Shown here piece by piece: positions 25,097-32,028 of a stretch of DNA of 64,000 nt. How positions within the stretch are numbered: the stretch's first letter is position 1; every line of letters begins with the position of its first letter. The DNA is taken from the NCBI RefSeq assembly GCF_010726645.1, contig NZ_AP022563.1, positions 434,001 through 498,000 on the forward strand, read 5' to 3'. The position numbers and the translations under genes are program-made. The notes below the pieces were generated by a model. It was not told the origin of the DNA, ran no database searches, and saw only the letters and a program-made list of their open reading frames with translations. The DNA comes from Mycolicibacterium duvalii (GTDB lineage: Bacteria; Actinomycetota; Actinomycetes; Mycobacteriales; Mycobacteriaceae).

Positions 25097-25879
25097 ATGT
25101 ACATCGACTACGAGGTCGCCGACAAAATCGCGACGATCACCCTGAACCGGCCCGAGGCCGCCAACGCGCAGAATCCCGAGTTGCTCGACGAGCTCGACGC
25201 GGCATGGAGCCGGGCGGCCGCGGATCCCGAGGTGGCCGTGATCGTGCTGCGGGCCAACGGGAAACACTTCTCCGCCGGCCACGACCTGCGCGGCGGGGGG
25301 CCGGTGCCGGACAAGATCACCCTCGAGTTCATCATCGAGCACGAGGCGAAGCGGTATCTGGAGTACACGCTGCGGTGGCGTAACGTGCCGAAGCCGTCCA
25401 TCGCCGCGGTGCAGGGCCGGTGCATCTCGGGTGGTCTGCTGTTGTGCTGGCCGTGTGACCTGATCATCGCCGCCGACGACGCGCAGTTCTCCGATCCGGT
25501 GGTCCTGATGGGTATCGGCGGTGTCGAGTACCACGGGCACACCTGGGAACTCGGGCCCCGTAAGGCCAAGGAGATCCTGTTCACCGGCCGAGCCATGACC
25601 GCCGAGGAGGTGTACAGCACCGGCATGGTCAACAAGGTCGTGCCGCGCGACAAGCTGGACACCGAGACGCGGGCGATGGCAGAACACATCGCGAAGATGC
25701 CACCGTTCGCGCTGCGGCAGGCCAAGCGCGCGGTGAACCAGACTCTCGATGTGCAGGGCTTCTACGCGGCGATCCAGTCGGTCTTCGACGTCCATCAGAC
25801 CGGTCACGGCAACGCGTTGAGCGTGGGTGGCTGGCCCGTGCTGGTCGACCTCGACCAGATGAAAGCCAACATCACCTAG
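25097..25879 (+). CDS. crotonase-superfamily protein (enoyl-CoA hydratase-like)
   Basis: A 260-residue crotonase-fold protein. ATITLNRPEAANAQN and the oxyanion loop KHFSAGHDLRGGG are conserved. In the GRCISGGLLLCWPCDLI segment and the FSDPVVLMG segment, the two glutamates that catalyse hydration are replaced by Leu and Val (by eye), so hydratase activity is doubtful; ring-opening hydrolase or isomerase chemistry is possible. Divergent from the TetR gene, with palindromes between, and ending seven bases before a strong stem-loop. It is transcribed alone on the plus strand and convergent with the ACAD operon. Confidence 0.88.
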   Translation: MYIDYEVADKIATITLNRPEAANAQNPELLDELDAAWSRAAADPEVAVIVLRANGKHFSAGHDLRGGGPVPDKITLEFIIEHEAKRYLEYTLRWRNVPKPSIAAVQGRCISGGLLLCWPCDLIIAADDAQFSDPVVLMGIGGVEYHGHTWELGPRKAKEILFTGRAMTAEEVYSTGMVNKVVPRDKLDTETRAMAEHIAKMPPFALRQAKRAVNQTLDVQGFYAAIQSVFDVHQTGHGNALSVGGWPVLVDLDQMKANIT

Positions 25880-25886
25880 CGCGACG

Positions 25887-25919
25887 GCGAGTGCGTCGCC
25901 GTGCCGGCGACGCACTCGC
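25887..25919. terminator. bidirectional stem-loop between convergent genes
   Basis: A perfect 14-bp stem, GCGAGTGCGTCGCC paired with GGCGACGCACTCGC, encloses a five-base loop, in the 42-base gap between the convergent crotonase (ends 25879) and ACAD (ends 25922) genes. There is no U-tract, as is common in mycobacteria. Because the stem is symmetrical it could stop transcription from both sides. Confidence 0.75.
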
Positions 25920-25921
25920 AC

Positions 25922-26725
25922 TCACAGGTGGGCGAGTCGGGGCACCGAGCCGCGGGCGCGCAGTCCCGCGCCGGCCTTGCGGGTCAATTCCTTCGCGTTG
26001 CCGAGCAACCCGTCGAGTACCAGGGCACGTTGCACGTGCACGTGCAGGTCATGCTCGGCGGTGAACCCGATTCCTCCGAGCACCTGCTGACAGTGCCGGG
26101 CGGCGGTCAACGCTGCCTTGCCCGCGGCGGCCTTGGCCAGCATCGCCGTGAGGTCGGCACTCTCGGTACCCGGCAGCTGCAGCGTCGCCTCGGCGCCTTC
26201 GATCGCGACCAGCGTCTCGGCCAGGCGGTGGCGGATGGCCTGGAAACCCGCTATCGGCCGGCCGAACTGCACCCGGTCCAGGGCATGCCGGCGGGCCAGG
26301 TTCAGCATGGCGCGGGCCGAACCGACCAGCCACCACCCGACCGCCCGCCGGGCCTCGCCCATGCGCATCAACTCGCCGTCGGGCACGCCACGCAGCGGTA
26401 GCCCGCCCAGCGTCGGGCAGTCGTCGCTGGGGATGCGTTCCCACACCACCCAGCCCCCGCCGGTGTAGGGCATCGGCGGGGTTCCGCCGGGTAGTCCGCC
26501 GATGGTCTCCAGCATCACATCGTTGAGCACCGAAGCGTGTGCCCCGGTTTCGCCGAGGAGTCGGAACACCAGCGGGATCGCCAGATCTGGTATGTCCGAG
26601 AGCATTTCGGCCCAGCCGAGTTCGGCCAAGGCCGTGTCGAGCTCGGGCCCGGAGGCCGACAACATGGTCTTGCGCAGCGTGTCCTCGAGCATCTCGAGTG
26701 ACTTGGCGTCCATGTCCTGGTCCAT
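25922..26725 (-). CDS. short acyl-CoA dehydrogenase-like subunit
   Basis: A 267-residue ACAD-family protein, far shorter than the usual 380-400 residues. ATG 26725 has AAGGAG with correct spacing; GTG 26731 overlaps the upstream stop. The C-terminal helical domain is recognisable (ALDRVQFGRPIAGFQAIRHRLAE, then QVLGGIGFTAEHDLHVHVQRAL). The N-terminal part is shortened and the YxGT segment after the last helix is absent. It directly follows a full-length ACAD with which it probably forms an alpha2beta2 heterotetramer, as the ChsE1-ChsE2 and ChsE4-ChsE5 pairs of steroid catabolism do. One FAD site would be shared; this is inference from family knowledge. Confidence 0.85.
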   Translation of the reverse strand: MDQDMDAKSLEMLEDTLRKTMLSASGPELDTALAELGWAEMLSDIPDLAIPLVFRLLGETGAHASVLNDVMLETIGGLPGGTPPMPYTGGGWVVWERIPSDDCPTLGGLPLRGVPDGELMRMGEARRAVGWWLVGSARAMLNLARRHALDRVQFGRPIAGFQAIRHRLAETLVAIEGAEATLQLPGTESADLTAMLAKAAAGKAALTAARHCQQVLGGIGFTAEHDLHVHVQRALVLDGLLGNAKELTRKAGAGLRARGSVPRLAHL

Positions 26726-26727
26726 GA

Positions 26728-27861
26728 TCACTCCTTGCCGAGATCGAGGAGGCGGCGAGCGATGATGTTGCGCTGCACTTCGGCCGTGCCGCCGTAGATG
26801 GTGGCCGCGCGCGAGTAGAGGTACTCGGTGCGCCAGTCGGAGTCCTCGAGTTCGATGACGCTGGGCAGCAGATCGCGCACGGTGTCGTAGAACTGCTGCT
26901 CGGCGTTGGCCAGCAGCACTTTGTCGATCGAGGTGTCCGGGCCGAGCCGGTGGCCGTCGGCCAGCCTGTGCTGGGTGGCGCGGGATCGGCAGCGCAGGGT
27001 GTGCAGAGCCAGATACACCTCGCCCAGGTCGGAGTCCGAGGCCGTGCCGAGCCCTTTGACGATGCTGATCAGCTCGTCGAAGCGCGAGTACAGGTACGCG
27101 ATGCGCTGCCAGAAGCAACTCGAGCGTTCATAGGGCAGCAGGTCCATCGCGAGTTGCCAGCCGTCGCCGGGCTTTCCGAGCATCCTGTCGGCATCGACGA
27201 CGACGTCGTCGAAATAGACCTCGCAGAATTCGTCCACCCCGTGCATGGTGCGCAGCGGACGCACGGTGATGCCCGGGGTGTCGAGATCGATGAAGAACGC
27301 GGTGATGGCCTGATGGTTGGGCGTCTCGGCGTCACCGGTGCGGGTGAGCAGGATGCACCGTTGCGAGAACTGCGCGAAACTGGTCCAGACCTTCTGGCCG
27401 TTGATGACGTAGCGCTGACCCCCTGAATCGGTGTCGAGCGTGGCGCGCGTGGTCAGCGACGCCAGGTCACTGCCCGAGCCCGGCTCGGAAAAGCCTTGGC
27501 ACCACAGCTCCTCGCCGCTGAGCAGTTTCGGCACCATCTCGGCGGCCAGCCCAGCGGGCGCGTAGTCGATCATCGTCGGGGTCAGCACTTCGAGCATCGA
27601 GTACGGTCCGGGCTCGGCCAGGCGCCGACCCACGACTTCCTCACCGACGACGGCGCGCAGGATCGCCGGACCGCCCAGGCCACCGGCGTGTTCGGGCCAG
27701 CCGTAGCGGTTCCACCCGGCGTCGTAGAGGGCGCGCTGCACACGGGCGAACTGCCGGATGTGCCCCTCGAGCGAATGGCTGTCCGGCGGCGGGGTCAGGT
27801 CGTTGTCGTCCAGCCAGGCTCGCAGGTCCGAGCGGAACTCGGCGGTGTCCGTCGAGGTCAT
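26728..27861 (-). CDS. acyl-CoA dehydrogenase (FadE), partner of the short subunit
   Basis: A 377-residue acyl-CoA dehydrogenase. CQGFSEPGSGSDLASLTTRA is the FAD/substrate signature, VINGQKVWTSFAQF follows, LLPYERSS places a Glu in the helix-G position used as catalytic base in LCAD/IVD-type enzymes, and IYGGTAEVQRNIIARRLL is the C-terminal signature. ATG overlaps the NTF2-like gene stop by four bases. It would desaturate a CoA ester with electrons going to ETF. The adjacent truncated homologue at 25922 suggests a heteromeric enzyme acting on a bulky, ring-derived substrate. Confidence 0.92.
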   Translation of the reverse strand: MTSTDTAEFRSDLRAWLDDNDLTPPPDSHSLEGHIRQFARVQRALYDAGWNRYGWPEHAGGLGGPAILRAVVGEEVVGRRLAEPGPYSMLEVLTPTMIDYAPAGLAAEMVPKLLSGEELWCQGFSEPGSGSDLASLTTRATLDTDSGGQRYVINGQKVWTSFAQFSQRCILLTRTGDAETPNHQAITAFFIDLDTPGITVRPLRTMHGVDEFCEVYFDDVVVDADRMLGKPGDGWQLAMDLLPYERSSCFWQRIAYLYSRFDELISIVKGLGTASDSDLGEVYLALHTLRCRSRATQHRLADGHRLGPDTSIDKVLLANAEQQFYDTVRDLLPSVIELEDSDWRTEYLYSRAATIYGGTAEVQRNIIARRLLDLGKE

Positions 27862-28289
27862 CCGGCCTCCGGTCGTCCGATGGCGTGCGGGCGTCCGGAG
27901 TCGTGGTCACCGCTGCGCCGGATGAACGTCATGGCGCGGGTTTTCAGGCGCCAGCCGTCGTCGGTGCGGACGTAGGTGTCGTTGTAATAGCCGATGCGCA
28001 TGTCGTGCGTGGAATGCTCGATGAAGCACAACGGTTGGGTCCCGGTCGCCGTGTCGGGATCGTCGGGGTCGAGATTGACCAGTGAGGTGCCCGTCATGAA
28101 CAGACCTTTCGGCGCGGCGGCGACGAGCTCGGGGAAGCGGGCCAGCGTATAGGTCGAGCCGAACGCGCTGTAGGTGCCGTCCGGCGTGAACACAGAGACC
28201 AGTCCTTCGACGTCACCCTGGGTGATGGTGACGGCGTATTTCGCGAGGAGCTGCTGGATCTCGACGAGATCCTCAGTTCGGTTGGTCAT
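27858..28289 (-). CDS. NTF2-like/SnoaL-like fold protein
   Basis: A 143-residue NTF2-fold protein: VEIQQLLAKYAVTITQGDVEGLVSVFTPDGTYSAFG is the typical start with the cone-forming helix and first strand, and YVRTDDGWRLKTRAMTF the typical end. Members are hydratases, isomerases, cyclases or small oxygenase subunits. No catalytic residue can be assigned with confidence. It overlaps the amidohydrolase by 17 bases and the ACAD by four, so it is firmly inside the seven-gene operon. A role in steroid-like ring isomerisation or as an oxygenase accessory is possible, but not shown. Confidence 0.85.
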   Translation of the reverse strand: MTNRTEDLVEIQQLLAKYAVTITQGDVEGLVSVFTPDGTYSAFGSTYTLARFPELVAAAPKGLFMTGTSLVNLDPDDPDTATGTQPLCFIEHSTHDMRIGYYNDTYVRTDDGWRLKTRAMTFIRRSGDHDSGRPHAIGRPEAG

Positions 28290-29559
28290 GTCGGTAGACC
28301 TTACCGCCCTTCATTACAAAGTTGACATTGCGTGTAACGCCGATATCTGCCAGTGGATCACCCGGCACCGCGATGATGTCGGCGAGGTAACCCTCGGCGA
28401 GCCGGCCGAGAGAACCCGGGCGGTTGATCAGATCGGCGGCCACGACGGTGGCTGCGCGCAGCACCGCGGCGGGCGGCATCCCCCAATCCACCAGGGTGAC
28501 CAGTTCGTCGGCGTTCTTACCGTGCGGGATCGCCGGTGCGTCAGTCCCGACCGCGATCTTGACGCCGGCGTCGTAGGCGGCCTTGATGGACGTTCGTGCC
28601 TTGGGGAACATCTCGGCTGCCTTGGCCTGCAGTTCCGGCGGCGCCTTCGACACGTCCATGTACTCGGCCAGGCGACGCGTGCTCACCAGGAACCGGTCGT
28701 TGTCGACGAGCATCTGGATCGCCTCGTCGTCCATCAGGAATCCGTGCTCGATGCAGTCGATTCCGCAGTCGACAGCGTGTTTGACGGCTTCGGCGCCATG
28801 GGTGTGCGCAGCCACCCGCAGACCGCGCCGATGCGCCTCGTCGACGATCACGCGGAGTTCCTCGTCCGAATAGTGCTGTGCGCCGGCCTCCCCGGTCAGC
28901 GACATCACACCACCGGAGCAGCACACCTTGATCAGCTCGGCACCGTGCTTGATCTGGTAGCGCACCGCCTTACGAATCTCATCGACCCCGTTGGCGATGC
29001 CCTCTTCGATGGTCAGCTCGAGCACGCCGGGCATGAACGCGGCGAACATCGTCGGGTCCAGGTGGCCGCCCGTGGGGGTGATGGCGTGACCGGCCGGAAT
29101 CACGCGTGGCCCTTCGATCCAGCCGGCGTCGATGGCCTTCCCGAGTGCGACGTCGAGTAGGTAACCGCCTGTCTTGACGAACAATCCGAGGTTGCGCACC
29201 GTGGTGAACCCCGCGCGCAGCGTGCGGCGGGCGTTGCCGACCGCACGCAGCACCCGAGTCGGCGGGTCGTCCTGCACCTGGGAGAGACCGGGGTTCTCGC
29301 CGCGGCCGCCCATCAGGAGGTTGACCTCCATGTCCATCAGGCCCGGCAACAGGATTGCGTCGCCGAGGTCGATGACCTCGTCGCCGTCCTGCGGCTGCGC
29401 CCCGACCGAGACGATCCGGCTGCCGTCGACGCGAACGATGCCGGGGCGGATGATCTCCCCGGCATCGACGTCGAGCAGACCCGCGGCTTTCAGGGTCAGT
29501 ACCGATGAGGGGGCACCTCCCGATTGCGGGGGACCGCTTGCGCGAAGAGCATCTGGCAC
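28273..29559 (-). CDS. amidohydrolase-superfamily protein with ExN in place of HxH
   Basis: A 428-residue cyclic amidohydrolase (imidazolonepropionase/prolidase-like group, Pfam Amidohydro_1). GTG 29559 lies two bases after the small-protein stop. Conserved metal-site elements: LIKVCCSGGVMS (lysine strand), RVAAHTHG (His), CIEHGF (His) and VGTDAPAIPHG (Asp). The normally invariant first motif PGLxDxHxH reads PGLMDMEVN, with Glu78 and Asn80 at the two His positions. The paralogue at 59410 shows the same change, so it is not a sequencing error. Hydrolysis of a cyclic amide, lactone or similar bond is expected, but with a changed metal site. Always follows a Rieske gene and a small protein here. 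Confidence 0.9.
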   Translation of the reverse strand: MPDALRASGPPQSGGAPSSVLTLKAAGLLDVDAGEIIRPGIVRVDGSRIVSVGAQPQDGDEVIDLGDAILLPGLMDMEVNLLMGGRGENPGLSQVQDDPPTRVLRAVGNARRTLRAGFTTVRNLGLFVKTGGYLLDVALGKAIDAGWIEGPRVIPAGHAITPTGGHLDPTMFAAFMPGVLELTIEEGIANGVDEIRKAVRYQIKHGAELIKVCCSGGVMSLTGEAGAQHYSDEELRVIVDEAHRRGLRVAAHTHGAEAVKHAVDCGIDCIEHGFLMDDEAIQMLVDNDRFLVSTRRLAEYMDVSKAPPELQAKAAEMFPKARTSIKAAYDAGVKIAVGTDAPAIPHGKNADELVTLVDWGMPPAAVLRAATVVAADLINRPGSLGRLAEGYLADIIAVPGDPLADIGVTRNVNFVMKGGKVYRHDQPN

Positions 29560-29561
29560 CG

Positions 29562-29891
29562 TTAGACCACCGGCTCCTTGATCAGGCTGATGTAGGCCGC
29601 ACCACTGTCGAGCACCCGGGGCTGCTTCCACACCTCGACCGGGAAGCTGACCATCACGATCGACTGGCCGAGGTGCACCAGCGCCTTGGCATCCTCCGGC
29701 ATCCCCTTGAGCGGAAACCGGGCATCGACGTAGACCATGATGTCCTCGAGTCGAGCCATACCGGCATCGTAGAGTTCCTGCATCTCTTCCATCGTGGAGT
29801 TCAGTCGCTTCTGGTAGCGCTCTTCCTCCGTGGGCAGGCACCAATCGCTGAACCGCTCGAGATCGGCGAATTCCTCTGGCAGCTTAGACAT
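29562..29891 (-). CDS. small conserved protein of Rieske cassette (unknown function)
   Basis: A 109-residue protein; ATG 29891 overlaps the Rieske stop by 8 bases and has AAGGAAG upstream. I do not recognise a named family. It is clearly homologous to the 114-residue protein at 59069: both share LPxEFADLExFxDWC near the start, ERYxKRL, MQxxYDA, and SFPVExWKQPxVxDSGA near the end. No signal peptide or membrane segment. It is too small for an oxygenase beta subunit. The constant position between a Rieske alpha subunit and an amidohydrolase suggests a subunit, activator or substrate-handling partner of the oxygenase. Confidence 0.88.
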   Translation of the reverse strand: MSKLPEEFADLERFSDWCLPTEEERYQKRLNSTMEEMQELYDAGMARLEDIMVYVDARFPLKGMPEDAKALVHLGQSIVMVSFPVEVWKQPRVLDSGAAYISLIKEPVV

Positions 29892-31215
29892 TTGCAGCTT
29901 CCTTCTCACTGGCGGCATGCTTGCCGTTCGTACCGTTGCCCTTGGCGAGGGACTCCTTGTACCGGTCTACGTACTTGTGCGCGGTGTGATGGAGGTGGCG
30001 CAACAGAATCTCTTGGTCGCACAGCGGGAAATCGAGAACCGCACGGGTGCCGATCTGGGTCTGGGTCGCCTCCAGGGTGTTGGCATCCTGGAATGCGTAC
30101 TCCTTGAACGTCACCGCGGCCAGCTCCTGGGAGAGCCGTTCGCGCAGGTTCTTCGGCGGCACGAAGTACAGGTCTGCCTCGAAGATGTGGGTGTCCACTC
30201 CGGTGGGCCAGTAGTTGTAGGTCAGATACCAGCCCGGTACCCAGAACAGCAGCGTGAAGTTCGGGAAGAACTCGAAGGAGTCCTGCCCCCAGGTCTTGTG
30301 GCGGCCCGGGTTGATGGCCGGCGGCAGCTCGTCGGGCAGGATGCCCTTGATCGCGGGACGGTCCCACGGACCGAACAACCCGCTGTGCAGGATGCGCTCG
30401 ATGGGCTTGACCATGTTCAGGTCCTTCGGCGGGCTCATGCCGCCCCAGGACGAGATCATCGAATGATCACCCTTGATGTCGTAGTGCAGTGCCTCGAAAC
30501 CGAATTTGGCCAGCTTTTCGGCTTCCTCCTTCTCCGCCTGCTTCATGTGCAGGATCGGCGCGTGGTAGAACTCGACGAACGCGTCGATGAACAGCTTCCA
30601 ATTCGACTTGATCTCGGCGCGGTAGCTGTAATGCTCCGTCATCTCGTGGAACGGATAGCCCTTGAGGCCCTGGCCGAACTCGCCCAGGTACTCCTCGAGC
30701 GAGACCGCATCGTCATCGAAATTGACGAAGATGAAGCCTTCCCACACCTCGCAGCGCACCGGCTTGAGCGGGTAGTCGGCCTTGTCGAGGTCGAAGAACT
30801 CCTGCTCCTGCTGGACGAACGTCAGGTTGCCCTTGAGGTCGTATCGCCAGGCGTGGTACTTGCAGACGAACTGACGGCAGGTTCCCGACGTTTCCTCACC
30901 GGGGTAGTCGTTCCACACCAGCTTGTTGCCGCGGTGGCGGCACATGTTGTAGAACGCGCGGACTTCGTCGCCGTCGTTGACGATGACGATCGATACGCCG
31001 GGTCCGACCGATGGAAGCTCGCGGGTTATGTAGCTGCCCTTCTTCGGGATCAGTTCGATGCGACCCATCTGCAGCCAGGTTTTGCGGAAGATGGCCTGCT
31101 GCTCGAGCTTCCAATGCTCGGGGTCGATCGAGTCCTCGTAGTTGACCGGGGCGGTGCCCAGCTCCGGCCAGTTCTCGGTCCAGCTGCCGACGGCGGGCTT
31201 CGGAAAATGTGCCAT
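29884..31215 (-). CDS. Rieske non-heme iron oxygenase, alpha subunit
   Basis: A 443-residue aromatic-ring-hydroxylating-type oxygenase. Rieske cluster ligands Cys92, His94 (CRHRGNK), Cys118 and His121 (CKYHAWRY). The catalytic domain has DAFVEFYHAPILH, giving His218 and His223 as mononuclear iron ligands, and an Asp in the QDANTLE segment. The C-terminus ends in a charged tail (NGKHAASEKEAANV). No beta-subunit gene is nearby, so an alpha-only trimer is likely, as in KshA-type enzymes. Paralogues are at 57801 and 63077. Electrons probably come from the ferredoxin reductase at 61240. Substrate unknown. Confidence 0.95.
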   Translation of the reverse strand: MAHFPKPAVGSWTENWPELGTAPVNYEDSIDPEHWKLEQQAIFRKTWLQMGRIELIPKKGSYITRELPSVGPGVSIVIVNDGDEVRAFYNMCRHRGNKLVWNDYPGEETSGTCRQFVCKYHAWRYDLKGNLTFVQQEQEFFDLDKADYPLKPVRCEVWEGFIFVNFDDDAVSLEEYLGEFGQGLKGYPFHEMTEHYSYRAEIKSNWKLFIDAFVEFYHAPILHMKQAEKEEAEKLAKFGFEALHYDIKGDHSMISSWGGMSPPKDLNMVKPIERILHSGLFGPWDRPAIKGILPDELPPAINPGRHKTWGQDSFEFFPNFTLLFWVPGWYLTYNYWPTGVDTHIFEADLYFVPPKNLRERLSQELAAVTFKEYAFQDANTLEATQTQIGTRAVLDFPLCDQEILLRHLHHTAHKYVDRYKESLAKGNGTNGKHAASEKEAANV

Positions 31216-31224
31216 TGGGATTCG

Positions 31225-31767
31225 CTACCTCTCTGCGTCAGTACTGGCGTCGGGTTCTACGCCAAAGGTGTTGATCGCCATGGCCAACGAGCCATAGCAG
31301 CCGATTGTGAAGACGAGGTCCATCAGCTGACGCTCGTCGAGATGGGCGGACAGCGCTGTCCAGGTGGAGTCGGAGACCACCGAATCGTGGTGCAATTCAG
31401 CGACCGCGGCCAGGACGGCCCGGTCGAGCTCGTCGTCGGCCTCGCCGCGTTCGATGCCGGCGATGACGTCGTCGGTCAGGCCGGCCGCGCGGCCTATGGC
31501 GACATGGTGGCGCCATTCGTACTCGCAGTTGGTCAGGCGCGCCACGCGCAGCACGGCGAGTTCGCGCAGCCGCTCGGGCAGGGTGGAGCCGTAGAGCAGG
31601 TGGAAGTTGAATCGCAGGAAACCGCGGGTCAGCTTCGGGTGGCGGACCAGTGTCGCGACGAGGTTGCCCGCCGTGTCGGGGTTGCGCATCTCTACCGGCA
31701 TCAGGCCGGAGAGCGCTTTGTCGACAGCCTCGTCCCACTGGTCGGCGGGCAGTGGGGCCACTCGCAC
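31225..31767 (-). CDS. carboxymuconolactone decarboxylase/AhpD-like protein
   Basis: A 180-residue CMD-family protein. GTG 31767 is chosen because AGGAGG lies about seven bases upstream and the product then begins VRVAPLPADQW, aligning with MRIAPLPADEW of the paralogue at 54828; ATG 31788 is possible but would place the start inside an operator-like palindrome. The core CEYEWRHHVAIGRAAGL is the CMD signature, without the CxxC of AhpD. LMDLVFTIGCYGSLAMAINTF closes the fold. It is the first gene of a seven-gene operon and ends nine bases before the Rieske start. Function in the pathway is unknown. Confidence 0.9.
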   Translation of the reverse strand: MRVAPLPADQWDEAVDKALSGLMPVEMRNPDTAGNLVATLVRHPKLTRGFLRFNFHLLYGSTLPERLRELAVLRVARLTNCEYEWRHHVAIGRAAGLTDDVIAGIERGEADDELDRAVLAAVAELHHDSVVSDSTWTALSAHLDERQLMDLVFTIGCYGSLAMAINTFGVEPDASTDAER

Positions 31768-31788
31768 CGTCGGCCTCCTCTCACTCAT

Positions 31789-31803
31789 GAGAATCAGGTT
31801 CTC
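31789..31803. promoter_or_regulatory. palindromic operator candidate GAGAA-N5-TTCTC
   Basis: GAGAA TCAGG TTCTC, extendable to 7-bp arms (ATGAGAA and TTCTCAT), lies about 22-36 bases upstream of the preferred GTG start of the CMD-like gene. The same 5-5-5 architecture is found at 24953-24967. It is well placed to control the seven-gene minus-strand operon. Confidence 0.6.
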
Positions 31804-31931
31804 ATATTTCGCCAATAGATTTCCATCTTTCCGTCCGCGCGTCAACGCGCAAGGCCGCAATCCCCGGTCAGCGGTCTTCCTGGACCCCCATCGCGGCCAC
31901 AGCCTGCCAGGCAAGATGTCACTTTCGGACG

Positions 31932-31960
31932 TTGATTCTCGCCAGCGGAGAAGCTAGTTT
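31932..31960 (+). promoter_or_regulatory. promoter with embedded TTCTC-N7-GAGAA operator
   Basis: TTGATT (31932-31937) and TAGTTT (31955-31960) are spaced by 17 bases, a reasonable -35/-10 pair for the amidohydrolase gene at 32029. The repeat TTCTC GCCAGCG GAGAA at 31936-31952 fills the spacer exactly, the classic place for a TetR-type repressor. The same repeat occurs at 24969-24985. Confidence 0.5.
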
Positions 31961-32028
31961 CCTAAGTAGGAGAACCTACGGCCGAGACTGCGCGTCTCCG
32001 GACACCCGGAGACAGAAGGAGAGCCACC

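Noticed and set aside
29830..31818. 662-residue open frame on the plus strand across the Rieske gene
   Set aside because: Mirror of the minus-strand Rieske and CMD-like genes; low-complexity Val/Leu/Arg/Asp composition typical of shadows.
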